Positions 8,109 to 16,191 of a DNA stretch of 26,006 bases are shown here, piece after piece. Position numbers and translations under genes: made by a program. Under the pieces are notes generated by a model. The model was not told where the DNA came from. It did not search any database and worked only from the letters and a program-made list of their open reading frames with translations. How positions within the stretch are numbered: position 1 is the stretch's first letter; each line of letters opens with the position of its first letter. The stretch lies in the NCBI GenBank assembly GCA_031549115.1, contig JAVBQJ010000074.1:1-26006 (forward strand). Direction: 5' to 3'. This DNA comes from JAVBQJ01 sp031549115. Its GTDB lineage: Bacteria; Verrucomicrobiota; Lentisphaeria; Victivallales; Victivallaceae.

Positions 8109-9500
8109 TCACCGGATTTCCCGCAGCGGCGCCACGTAGCCGTGACGGCCGCCGCGCTTCTGCCAGGAGCAATAGAGTTTGACGAAGCAGAGCAACGCCG
8201 CCAGCGTGAAAACGGCATCCCACGCATAGATATATTGGTAATTCCCCAGGTAATCGAGCAGCGCACCGCCGCCCAGCCCCAAAATACCGATGAAAACCGC
8301 CCGGAACAGCGAACAGGCCGAACAGAACTGCCCGTACAATTTTTCCGGCAGGATCGCCACGAACATCGGAATGGTGCTGACCGTCTGCAGCGCGTAAACC
8401 ACCCCCAGCGTCACCGTCGCCACCAGAAAGGTGCCGCGGTCGTTGACCATATAAAAGCTCACCACATTGGTCGCCACCACCAGGACAAGTGCGCAGCCGT
8501 ACATGCGCATGGGGTGGATTTTGTCGCTCAGCCAACCGAACGGCAGGCTGCATGCCAGGCCGATCAGGGCATAATAGCTCATGATGTCGCCGAAATCTTC
8601 CGTACTGATATGCAAGTGCTGTTTGGCATAAATCAGATTGTACATGCCCCGGCAGATCGTCGACACCTCGCTCAAAGTCACCGCCAGAAAAAACGGGTAA
8701 TAGAAGCCGATGCTGTAGCACTCCTTGAAGTACAGCCGCATCGCGTCCATCACGCCGGTGCGCTCCTTGAAGTCGTCGACCGGCGGATAGTCCCCCTCGC
8801 GGACGGAAAAAAAGACCAGCAGCATGCTCAGTAAATACATCACCCCGATGCCGGTATACAGCCACCCCAGCGCCGTCTCCGACCACGGCAGCATCCAGCG
8901 CGAAAAGACAAACCACGCCCCCGAATTGACGATCTGAAAGAGCGCCATGAAGCGCGACATGAAAACCTTGGGCACCACATCCGGAAACAGATACCAGAAA
9001 ACCGCCCCGGGGATCATGAACACCACCTGGTAGACGATTGCCAGCACCACCAGCAGCACGAACGTCCACTGATTGGCCGCCAGCGGCTCGGGATTGAGCC
9101 ATTTGGCCAACTGCGGCGTCCACCCCAGCGCAATCAGCACCACGGCAATCAACGGCGCCGATCCGAGAATGAACGGATTGCGCCGTCCCCAGCGGGTGCG
9201 CAGCCGGTCGCTCCAGCTGCTGAACAACGGATTGATCCCCAGCGCCACCCAGTACGGCATGGTGGTGACGATCAGGGCGATGGTTTTATTGGACGCGCCG
9301 GTGGCGTGAAGCTGCAGCGGCATCAGGGTATTAAATAGATTCTGGATGGTGACGAACGAAAATACCCCCACCGAGAGCAAAGTCAGCATCACGATAAACC
9401 CCGGCCACGAGTACCCCAGTGTCCCCACCCGGCGGGGCCCCGCCGCCGCCGGTAACTCCTCCACCCGATGGTAGCCGGAGAAATTGCGCCAATAAAACAT
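8109..9500 (-). CDS. MFS sugar transporter (GPH/SLC45-like)
   Basis: A 12-helix major facilitator of about 463 residues. The loop after helix 2 reads SDRLRTRWGRRNPF (about residues 98-111), a signature of glycoside-cation symporters of the GPH and SUT/SLC45 groups. It probably imports a disaccharide or glycoside with H+ or Na+. Its stop is well separated from the next gene, but its start lies only 10-13 bp after the stop of the GH42-like gene, with AAGGA overlapping that stop. This points to one operon and to uptake of the product of that enzyme. ATG 9500 is used; GTG 9503 is possible and sits at a better distance from the ribosome-binding site. Confidence 0.85.
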   Translation of the reverse strand: MFYWRNFSGYHRVEELPAAAGPRRVGTLGYSWPGFIVMLTLLSVGVFSFVTIQNLFNTLMPLQLHATGASNKTIALIVTTMPYWVALGINPLFSSWSDRLRTRWGRRNPFILGSAPLIAVVLIALGWTPQLAKWLNPEPLAANQWTFVLLVVLAIVYQVVFMIPGAVFWYLFPDVVPKVFMSRFMALFQIVNSGAWFVFSRWMLPWSETALGWLYTGIGVMYLLSMLLVFFSVREGDYPPVDDFKERTGVMDAMRLYFKECYSIGFYYPFFLAVTLSEVSTICRGMYNLIYAKQHLHISTEDFGDIMSYYALIGLACSLPFGWLSDKIHPMRMYGCALVLVVATNVVSFYMVNDRGTFLVATVTLGVVYALQTVSTIPMFVAILPEKLYGQFCSACSLFRAVFIGILGLGGGALLDYLGNYQYIYAWDAVFTLAALLCFVKLYCSWQKRGGRHGYVAPLREIR

Positions 9501-9513
9501 CACTCTGATTTCC

Positions 9514-12261
9514 TTATTTTTCGCCGACGATCAGCAGCGTTTGCCAAGTCTCCAGGGTCAGCGGGAAGGCCAGCGGCCGGCCGCTGAACGCATCCCGGGG
9601 GTTTTTCAGCCGGCGCAAAAAAATCTCCTGCGGATTCCGGTTGTAATTGGAGACGTAGAGAATGACCGTTTGCGGCGCATCCAGATCGGCGCAATGCCAC
9701 TCCACGCCATGAATGCTCCGCCCGTCGGCGCCGGTGATGAACGCCGGGGCGTCGATGGCGTTCCACGAATCCGCCGCCGTCATTTTCGGTAACTTTTTCC
9801 CGGCGATTTCATCCAGGGGTTGCCCCTGGTGTTCGCCGGAGGTCCCCAGCAGGATCACCCGCCCGCCCTGCCCGGCGAACTCCGCCAGCGCCCGCCGGGC
9901 AGCCGCCGTCAAAATCGGCGTCGGCACCACCACCAGAGTTTGCACGCCGCGATAATTCCCGGCAATCAACTGGCGCTCGTCCATGACCCTGACGCCGGCG
10001 CCGCGGAAAAGCGACTCCCGGTGCCAGGAACGCAGGTTATGCATATACCCGTCGAAAAAGGTCCGGCGGTTTTCCGGACTGTACAGCAGCGCCACCGGGC
10101 GCGGCCGCCGCAACAGCGCGTCGTAATAACGCTTGAACGCGCGAATTTTGGCGGCGGTTTGCGCATAAGTCAGCAGCAACGGCGCGTCGCTGGTCAGATC
10201 GTAGACATCCACCTCCGGGCACATCAGCCAGACACTGCCGGCGCGGATGTTGTGCATCACATTTTCCTGCATGACGAAGTCGGCGTAAGCCGCGGGCGTG
10301 CGCGGCGCGCCGATGTTGAAAATATGCCATTCGCTGTCGAATACGGCTTTGTCATAGTCATAGGATGCGAGCAGGTCCAGATAAATGCTCTGATGCATGA
10401 CATTGGCCTGCAAGTCGCCGTCGCCGGTCCATTTGTCGGCATAGCTGTCGGTGCCGAGGATTTCGGTGAACTGCGCAATGCCGTAACGGTCGATCCCGGC
10501 GGCGTATTCGCTGGATGCGCGGTCGGGGTCGTGCAAGCCCAGCCAGAAGGAACCGTACTCATCGGGCAACACCTTCACATGGGTGGGCAACGCGCATTCG
10601 GACTTCACCGTATCATGCAGGAACCGGAAAAATTCGGTACCGACCGCCTGATTGAAGCACGTCCAATCGTAAAAACGCGGGGCATTTTCATAATCGTGCG
10701 CCATGATGTAGTTCATGAAAATTTCGTCGAAGGAAGCGTAGTCGCTGCGCCAGGCGGCGTTCAAAGCCGCCAATGTCGTGTATTTCGTTCGCAGATACTC
10801 CCGCCAGCGCCGCTGCATGGGCTCGGAGTAATCGGCGAAAAGCGATTCATTGCCCAGACAGAGCGAAACCACATTGGAATGTTGATTCAAGCGCCGCGCC
10901 GATTCTTTGAGAAAGGTTTCCGCCATCGCCAGAAATTCCGGGTCGATGATCGAAGCCTCCAGAAAGCCGTATCCGGCCACCCGCCCCCGCCATTCCGCCG
11001 CCGAGCCAATGGACGCCGCTTCCGCAGCGTCTTTCGGGTCACTGCCGAAGTAAGCCCCGCTCCATTCGGGATGGCGCTGCTTGAGATAATCGGGCGTGTA
11101 AGGCGCCAACAGCATATCCACTTTGAGTCCATAGCGTTCCAGATGACGCAGCGACGGCCCGATGCGGTTGACGTAGTAATCCTGATTGAAGCTCCCGTCG
11201 GGGCGCATCACCTGGTTGGGCCAGAACGAATCGGAGACCAGATTGAAGCCCAGTCCGGCCAGGTCCCTGGCGTACTGCCCCTGGTCCCAGCCGATCGCCC
11301 CGAAGTGAAAATTATCGTCCTCCGGGGTCAAGAAACCGGCGGCCTCCTCCGGCAAATCATAGGTCACATCCGCGGCGGCGTCCTCTTTTTCCATGGCCTC
11401 GACCATACCCAGCAAATCCCGGTACAGTTCATCGAAGTTGACCCGTTTGCCGATGTTGAGGCGGCGGTAGAGCGAATCGAGCACCACCCGGCAGACGGTT
11501 TTCCGGGCGGTATTCCGGCTGAACGTACCGGAATTGTTGACGCGGACGGCCAATTCGTCCTCACCGGAAATAATGCGCGTTTCCAGGGCTTTGAGTTTTT
11601 CGTAATCGACGTCACCGGCGCCGGGATCATACGCCGGAGCGGGGACAGCCGGGACGGCGTTGAAACAATGGATCCGGCGGTAAGTCCCGTAGGCGCAGAT
11701 TTTTTCCGCATCGGTGACGGCATTGGCCAAAACCACCCGGTATTCGGCACCCGCCAGAGGCGAAGCGGAAAAGACCTGCAGATAACGTTGGCCGTTGACC
11801 TCCAGACGCGCCGTGCCGCCATCGATGACGACGACAAAATCAACCGCGCCGCCATCGAAGCGGTCCATCGGCAATGAAACCGCCCCGACGCCCCGGTATT
11901 CCAGCCGGAAACGGCCGCGCCGGACCAGATCCAGGGTCAGAACCGCTTCGCCCTGCGCGTCTTGCAGCTCCAGCACCCGGCCGTCGTACCACATGAATTG
12001 ATGGATGAATGGCGGCAGGTATTCGAGCCGCAGCGTCAATTGCCCGTTGCCGACCTCAAAAGGCGGCAGCAGGATCTGCGCCTCGGAACCGGCGCCGATA
12101 CCGACGCCGCCATTTTCATACCGCACGGTTGCGCCCGGCGCGGAAACGATTTCGACCCCGTCGGAAGCGCGGTTCAGGTTATAAGTCCGATCGCCTTCTC
12201 CGGCGCCAACAACGCCGGCAGCGGTCACAAACAGAAATACCGCCCAAAAATATTTTCGCAT
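9514..12261 (-). CDS. Secreted GH42-like beta-galactosidase
   Basis: The 915-residue product has a signal peptide (MRKYFWAVFLFVTAAGVVGA, likely cleaved after GA). Residues about 30-200 form a beta-sandwich that looks like a concanavalin-type or carbohydrate-binding domain, and a linker with helices follows. The catalytic TIM barrel covers about 320-720. It contains CLGNES with Glu472 as likely acid/base and DSEWH with Glu644 as likely nucleophile. The gap of 172 residues matches that of GH42 enzymes. A trimerisation-like domain (VVVPTPILTAAARRALAEF) and a small C-terminal beta domain complete it. It would release galactose or a related sugar outside the cytoplasm for the MFS carrier downstream. 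GH42 or a close GH-A relative is likely; substrate unproven. Confidence 0.85.
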   Translation of the reverse strand: MRKYFWAVFLFVTAAGVVGAGEGDRTYNLNRASDGVEIVSAPGATVRYENGGVGIGAGSEAQILLPPFEVGNGQLTLRLEYLPPFIHQFMWYDGRVLELQDAQGEAVLTLDLVRRGRFRLEYRGVGAVSLPMDRFDGGAVDFVVVIDGGTARLEVNGQRYLQVFSASPLAGAEYRVVLANAVTDAEKICAYGTYRRIHCFNAVPAVPAPAYDPGAGDVDYEKLKALETRIISGEDELAVRVNNSGTFSRNTARKTVCRVVLDSLYRRLNIGKRVNFDELYRDLLGMVEAMEKEDAAADVTYDLPEEAAGFLTPEDDNFHFGAIGWDQGQYARDLAGLGFNLVSDSFWPNQVMRPDGSFNQDYYVNRIGPSLRHLERYGLKVDMLLAPYTPDYLKQRHPEWSGAYFGSDPKDAAEAASIGSAAEWRGRVAGYGFLEASIIDPEFLAMAETFLKESARRLNQHSNVVSLCLGNESLFADYSEPMQRRWREYLRTKYTTLAALNAAWRSDYASFDEIFMNYIMAHDYENAPRFYDWTCFNQAVGTEFFRFLHDTVKSECALPTHVKVLPDEYGSFWLGLHDPDRASSEYAAGIDRYGIAQFTEILGTDSYADKWTGDGDLQANVMHQSIYLDLLASYDYDKAVFDSEWHIFNIGAPRTPAAYADFVMQENVMHNIRAGSVWLMCPEVDVYDLTSDAPLLLTYAQTAAKIRAFKRYYDALLRRPRPVALLYSPENRRTFFDGYMHNLRSWHRESLFRGAGVRVMDERQLIAGNYRGVQTLVVVPTPILTAAARRALAEFAGQGGRVILLGTSGEHQGQPLDEIAGKKLPKMTAADSWNAIDAPAFITGADGRSIHGVEWHCADLDAPQTVILYVSNYNRNPQEIFLRRLKNPRDAFSGRPLAFPLTLETWQTLLIVGEK

Positions 12262-12284
12262 TTTCTTATCCTATCAAATCATCA

Positions 12285-12290
12285 ATTATA
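12285..12290 (-). promoter_or_regulatory. Possible -10 box of the GH42-like gene
   Basis: TATAAT on the minus strand lies 24 bp before the ATG at 12261, with no convincing -35 (TGGGAA at 17 bp). A ribosome-binding site TAGGATAAG precedes the start. The GH42-MFS pair may have its own weak promoter or depend on read-through across repeat copy B. Confidence 0.3.
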
Positions 12291-12370
12291 AACTATAGCT
12301 TTCGCTTTTCCCATCCGCGTCGGGGGCTGGGGTGGAATCCTCCCGATTCAACCGCCTGCGCCGGCCTCGT

Positions 12371-12655
12371 CCGCTCTATGTGTAGACCGGATTGTCGCTC
12401 ACGCTTCCAATCCGGTCTACACCATCGCTCCCTCGGGAGGAAGCGCTCGCCTCCGGCTCGCTTGCTGTACGTTTCGCCTCTTTTAGGCGCCTGCGGCGCC
12501 ATCGGCGACCAGCGCTGTTCGCGCGCTGGACCGCGCCTCCGTATGACGGAGGGCAGACCGCCGCTTCGCTCGCTACGTCCTGCGGACTTGCTCTTCCCCC
12601 TCGGTTTCGGCTTCGCCATCGGCTCTATTGTTTTTATTTTTTATTTTTTTATTTT
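12371..12655 (-). repeat. Structured 3' repeat, copy B (longest complete copy)
   Basis: The copy fills most of the 379-bp gap between two glycosidase genes and overlaps the 3' end of the 12641-14212 gene. It is read in that gene's direction. It has the A-rich tract, ATAGAGCC, an insert of about 50 bp absent from A and C, then stems at 12536-12552 (7 bp), 12509-12529 (7 bp) and 12486-12500 (GGCGCC/GGCGCC). A 15-bp perfect stem with a 13-nt loop lies at 12380-12422. The long stem pairs GTGTAGACCGGATTG with its exact complement. The remaining 12291-12370 holds no gene. Confidence 0.85.
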
Positions 12656-14212
12656 TTGGATGACGGGCGCGGCGGCGGTACAGTGTTGGACGAAGACCGC
12701 GGTTTGTTCGCAGTTGCCGCTGTCGACGGTATAGTCGCCGTGCGGATCTTCCGTATACGGCATCCACAAGCCCCGGTGGTCCCGCAGAAAGTCCGCGTAG
12801 TATCCGTCCAACTCCGCCGGGAAATGATGATACCACCACTCCGGGTAAAGATTTTCGGGCGAACGCACCGTGGCGCGCAGGAAATCCAGATGATGCCGCA
12901 ACCGCGGCCAATCGCCGATGGCGGCGAAATGTCCCAGCTGCTGCGCAAAGACCTTGCCCAGCATCATGAAGTTGCGGGGCGCGGCTTCGCCGGTGACCAG
13001 CGTGAACTCCTCCGACCAGTGCAACGCGGTATGCCGCGACAAATGACCATACGCCTTCCGCCAGATCTCCGACGCGGCAAACGGCAGCCAGCGTTGGCAA
13101 TAGAGGATGATCCAGTTGTCTTCCGCAACAAGCTCCTGGGAGATCAGGTTTCGGGCGCAACGGAAAAAACCACGCTCCCGGTCGAACAGATTCTCTTCCA
13201 GCCCCTGCTGCAATTCCGACGCCGCCAGCGTGAATTCCCGCTGCTCCGCCGGCATGGAAAAAATCTCCGCCAGCCGTGCCAGCGCGAGATAACCGCTGTA
13301 CATGGCGCTGTTGGTGAATAAATCCAGCAACGGCTCCGCGCCGCCGTCGAATTGTTCGTTGTAGTTGCCGGCGTCAAAGAGCCGGTAACGCGCATGATAA
13401 TGATGCTGCCGCACCGCCCGGAACATCTCGCTCAGTTGCGCGAAAAAATGGCGGTCGGCGGGATCCCGCTCCGGCAAAGACGCGCTTACGCAGGCCAGCA
13501 GCGCCCGCGCCAGATGGCCGGGAGTATCGATTTGAATGGTATTGGCCTTGACCGAACCGTCGCGGCGATAAACATGCGGCGGATAGTATTGTCCCGCGGG
13601 AATATGGTCCAATGAGAAGTGGAGAATTTTCCGGGCAATCCGCGGCATTTGGTTGAAAGACAGCGCAATGGCCGCCTCGGCAGTGTCGCGGGGATAATGG
13701 GTCAATCCGTAGCAGCAGATACCGCGATCTTCCCCGTAGCTGGTGGGGCAGAAGCCATTTTCCTCCACCCGCTGCGCCAGCGATTTGAGCGAACCGTAAA
13801 ACAACGCATCGAGGAATTCATCGCCGAACTCCAGCGCGGCGGGACAACCGAATTCCCGCCGCAACTCCAAACGGGCGCGCAGCGCTAGTGTCGCGTCAAC
13901 GCCAAATTTGGAGCAAGATTGCGATTCAGCCGGAGGCCGGTTTGCGCTGATCCGGTCGGCCGCTACTGACGTAACGGCCGCGCCGGAGCAACGCAAATCC
14001 GGGACCGGCTGAACGCAACCGCTTTGCGGCAGCTCATTTGCGCATTCCGCCGCGGGTCGATGGCTGGCGCGATGGTCACATCGCTCTGCGCCATCGGCGC
14101 ACGGCGGCTCTGCGCAAAATGAAGCTGTCTTGCTGCAAATTTGGCGTTGACACGACACTAGAGCACGGCTGCGCGCCGGATCGATGGCATCGACTGAAAC
14201 ACTAGGGGACAT
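12641..14212 (-). CDS. Six-hairpin-type glycosidase carrying an in-frame MITE
   Basis: The frame encodes 523 residues, but residues 18-108 come from a MITE (13885-14161). Without it the product would be 432 residues. The native part looks like an (alpha/alpha)6-barrel glycosidase: it has regularly spaced helix pairs and blocks such as GLTHYPRDTAEAA, DAGNYNEQFDGG and NLYPEWWYHHFP. The exact GH family is not clear, and there is no signal peptide. The ATG at 14212 overlaps the end of the pseudopilin gene by 11 bp, which suggests coupling. Residues before the insert (ending ARSRA) join residues after it (LALRARLELRREFG) into one plausible helix, so the insert is recent and frame-preserving. The last residues (QKIKK) come from the A-rich tract of repeat B. 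Whether the enlarged protein folds is unknown; it may be a pseudogene in effect. Confidence 0.65.
   Translation of the reverse strand: MSPSVSVDAIDPARSRALVSCQRQICSKTASFCAEPPCADGAERCDHRASHRPAAECANELPQSGCVQPVPDLRCSGAAVTSVAADRISANRPPAESQSCSKFGVDATLALRARLELRREFGCPAALEFGDEFLDALFYGSLKSLAQRVEENGFCPTSYGEDRGICCYGLTHYPRDTAEAAIALSFNQMPRIARKILHFSLDHIPAGQYYPPHVYRRDGSVKANTIQIDTPGHLARALLACVSASLPERDPADRHFFAQLSEMFRAVRQHHYHARYRLFDAGNYNEQFDGGAEPLLDLFTNSAMYSGYLALARLAEIFSMPAEQREFTLAASELQQGLEENLFDRERGFFRCARNLISQELVAEDNWIILYCQRWLPFAASEIWRKAYGHLSRHTALHWSEEFTLVTGEAAPRNFMMLGKVFAQQLGHFAAIGDWPRLRHHLDFLRATVRSPENLYPEWWYHHFPAELDGYYADFLRDHRGLWMPYTEDPHGDYTVDSGNCEQTAVFVQHCTAAAPVIQKIKK
13885..14161. mobile_element. MITE with 32-bp terminal inverted repeats
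   Basis: The ends 13885-13916 and 14130-14161 are inverted copies that match at 30 of 32 positions. Both begin CTAGTGTCG and share the run GTCAACGCCAAATTTG. There is no transposase frame. The outer CTAG on each side fits insertion into a CTAG target with TA duplication, as in IS630-type elements (IS870 targets CTAG), but some IS5 groups do the same. The TA copies are at 13886 and 14159, so the net insertion is 273 bp. GC-rich internal palindromes fill the middle. The element is stop-free in one minus-strand frame and that frame is used by the host gene. Confidence 0.88.
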
Positions 14213-14861
14213 AAATCATGCTCGGGTCAAAGAAGTTGTCTTTTTCAAGCTCGTCCGGCGACTGCGCGGCGGCATGGCCGTCGAGGAACCAGCCGTTGGC
14301 TTTCCGGTTATGACTGGCGCGCGCCTGAAGGGGCCTTTCGGTGAATTCAGCGAAAACACCCACGTATTGGACACTGCCGTCGAGCGTGGTGAAGCTATCG
14401 ATCAGGTGAATGTATTGCGACGGATTGATCACATTGGTGCGCCCGTTGGCTTCTCCGTCCTGGTAAGGCAGCCGCGGGTTGTCGATGAAAATCGGGGAGT
14501 CGAAATTATACCACCACGCATGGGAAACAGCGCCGTAGGTGTGATAAACGGCATAGGGGTCGGTGTTGGTGTCGAAGGTGCTCGGCGGCCACGAGGGGCA
14601 GACCATCTGACTGGAGAAGGCCAGATAACCGTCCCGTTCCAGCTGTTCCCAAAACGTAATCCCGTTGACATACGCACCGGGCAGACATTTGGTGTCATTG
14701 GCGTACATGGTCAGCAACAGGCCGTTCTGCTTGAGGTTGTTGATGCATTTGATGCTTTGCGCCGCCGCTCTGGCCTTGGAAAGCGCCGGAAGCAGCATGC
14801 TAGCCAGAATCGCGATAATCGCGATGACGACCAGAAGCTCGATAAGTGTGAATTTTTTCAT
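14202..14861 (-). CDS. H-X9-DG pseudopilin (prepilin-type cleavage domain)
   Basis: The 219-residue product from ATG 14861 starts MKK then FTLIELLVVIAIIAIL, the prepilin N-terminus with Glu at position 5 of the mature form. The long hydrophobic helix runs on to LPALSKARAAAQ. Near the C-terminus HNRKANGWFLDGH contains a histidine, nine residues, then Asp-Gly: the H-X9-DG motif of the large pseudopilin families of Planctomycetota and Lentisphaerota. The ATG at 14906 would add 15 Asn/Lys-rich residues and has no ribosome-binding site, while AAAGG precedes 14861. The residue before Phe is Lys, not Gly. The gene lies between a LacI regulator (48 bp upstream) and a glycosidase (11-bp overlap). A role in secretion or surface display for that operon is inferred. 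Confidence 0.88.
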   Translation of the reverse strand: MKKFTLIELLVVIAIIAILASMLLPALSKARAAAQSIKCINNLKQNGLLLTMYANDTKCLPGAYVNGITFWEQLERDGYLAFSSQMVCPSWPPSTFDTNTDPYAVYHTYGAVSHAWWYNFDSPIFIDNPRLPYQDGEANGRTNVINPSQYIHLIDSFTTLDGSVQYVGVFAEFTERPLQARASHNRKANGWFLDGHAAAQSPDELEKDNFFDPSMIYVP

Positions 14862-14909
14862 TGCCGATACCTTTTTTTGATGTTTGTTGTTATTGTTTTC
14901 AGCCATATT

Positions 14910-15899
14910 TCAATTTTTTTTGCCAACGGAGTCGCGGACGATCAGCTTGGTGGCCACGGTGCGCGCCCGGGGCAGCGGCAGTGCCGGATTGACCCGGTGC
15001 AACAGGACTTCCACAGTGTGCCGGGCGAGAATCTCGCCGGGCAACCGGATGGAGGTCAGGCGGGGCAGGCTCATCTGCGCGGTCGGCGCATCGTCATGCC
15101 CGATGATGGACAAATCCCGGGGAAGGCATTTTCCCAATTCAAAGGAGCGCTGCATGATGCCCAGCGCACACATGTCATTGCCGGCCAGCACGGCGGTGGC
15201 GCCGGTGGCAAACAGCTTATCCGCCAGGGCCACGCCTTCGGCAATGGTGCCGTCTTTCATCGGAATGACGATTTCGTCGCAGCCGTGCAACGCCGCCATT
15301 TTGCGGTACTCGACCAGGCAGGGGTCGCTGGCGACCGACAGATCGCAGCGGGTCCGGCTGGCCATGATGGCGATCCGGCGGTGGCCGTTGGCGACGAGGT
15401 ATTCGAACGCTTCGCGCGTCCCGCTGGCGAAGTCGATTTCCAGTTTGGCCTCCTCGTGCCGCAGATAGGTGAGACACGGAACGCTGCCGGTGATGTTCTG
15501 TACGACGTTCTCATGCAGATCCGGCAATGTGTTGATGACGGCGTCGGCCATGCCGCGGGAAAATCGCTGCAGGAGTTCGACCCCTTCGATCTGGGTGGCG
15601 GCGATGGCCAGGATCATCTGCATCTGGCGCTTTGAAAGAGCGGCGCTGAAGGCTTCGACCAGTTCGGTGGTATGCGTATTCGCCAGCCCCGAAATGATGA
15701 TGCCGATCAATCCGGTGCGGTTGGTGTTCATGACTTGGGCGGCGAAATTGGGCTTGTAACCGAGTTCGTTGACCGCCTGGTGGATTTTCCGGCAAAGCTC
15801 TTCGCTGATGGGGCGGGTGCCGCTGAGGGCGTGCGAAACGGTGCTTTTGGAAATACCCAAATGCCTGGCGACGTCGCTGATGGTGATGTTCTTTCCCAT
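14910..15899 (-). CDS. LacI-family transcriptional repressor
   Basis: The product has 329 residues, the usual length for the family. Residues 5-26 are the helix-turn-helix (TISDVARHLGISKSTVSHAL), followed by the hinge-type segment around PNFAAQVMNTNRTG. Residues 60-329 are the sugar-binding core, with the typical VLAGNDMCALGIM and GHDDAPTAQMSLPRLTSIR stretches. It probably controls the pseudopilin-glycosidase-GH42-MFS genes that follow on the same strand and represses itself through the palindrome at 15942-15957. The ligand is likely a sugar released by those enzymes. The promoter lies within the divergent gap that also serves the secretion operon. Confidence 0.93.
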   Translation of the reverse strand: MGKNITISDVARHLGISKSTVSHALSGTRPISEELCRKIHQAVNELGYKPNFAAQVMNTNRTGLIGIIISGLANTHTTELVEAFSAALSKRQMQMILAIAATQIEGVELLQRFSRGMADAVINTLPDLHENVVQNITGSVPCLTYLRHEEAKLEIDFASGTREAFEYLVANGHRRIAIMASRTRCDLSVASDPCLVEYRKMAALHGCDEIVIPMKDGTIAEGVALADKLFATGATAVLAGNDMCALGIMQRSFELGKCLPRDLSIIGHDDAPTAQMSLPRLTSIRLPGEILARHTVEVLLHRVNPALPLPRARTVATKLIVRDSVGKKN

Positions 15900-15941
15900 G
15901 TATCCAATTATCCGCGCTGAAGAGTTGATTGTCGGCTTTTC

Positions 15942-15957
15942 ATCGAACCGGTTCGAT
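15942..15957. promoter_or_regulatory. LacI-type operator, perfect 16-bp palindrome
   Basis: ATCGAACCGGTTCGAT is perfectly symmetric around a central CG, as LacI/GalR operators are. It lies just downstream of the lacI -10 box, covering about +1 to +16, where a bound repressor would block initiation or early elongation. No second copy was found in the window. Confidence 0.8.
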
Positions 15958-15964
15958 TGTTAAT

Positions 15965-15992
15965 ATTATAGCTGATTTTTTTTAAAAGTCAA
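15965..15992 (-). promoter_or_regulatory. Promoter of the LacI-family gene
   Basis: On the minus strand TTGACT (15987-15992) and TATAAT (15965-15970) are 16 bp apart. The start point would be near 15958, next to the operator. The leader to ATG 15899 is about 59 nt. Confidence 0.75.
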
Positions 15993-16101
15993 GAGTTCGG
16001 ATTGAATATTTTATTTTTTTTCACGCCGGTACGGAGCGAAACGGGAAAGGAACGCGGCCGACTCCGCTTCATTTTCTTCGGGATTTTTTTCGGCAATTAT
16101 G

Positions 16102-16130
16102 ATTGTAATTACAATAATTTACGGTATATT
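16102..16130 (+). promoter_or_regulatory. Promoter and palindrome ahead of the secretion operon
   Basis: TTGTAA (16103-16108) and TATATT (16125-16130) are 16 bp apart on the plus strand. The -35 lies inside the perfect palindrome ATTGTAATTACAAT (16102-16115), a possible operator. The start point would be near 16137, about 55 nt before ATG 16192. The rest of the 292-bp divergent gap is AT-rich with no further feature seen. Confidence 0.5.
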
Positions 16131-16191
16131 GTCGTTTAATACTATGCAGTTTTTGAGGTTTCACGGATAACAGGAAAAGCCGGGTCAGGAT

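Noticed and set aside
9820..11877. Plus-strand frame of 685 codons
   Set aside because: It is antisense to the GH42-like gene, which has a signal peptide and both catalytic glutamates.
12293..12619. Minus-strand frame of 108 codons inside repeat copy B
   Set aside because: It lies wholly in the hairpin repeat; the equivalent frame is not kept in copy C. Repeat translation, not a gene.
14162..14212. Glycosidase as a 5'-truncated pseudogene
   Set aside because: At first the MITE seemed to mark a deletion, but excising 273 bp restores a continuous frame from an ATG coupled to the previous gene.
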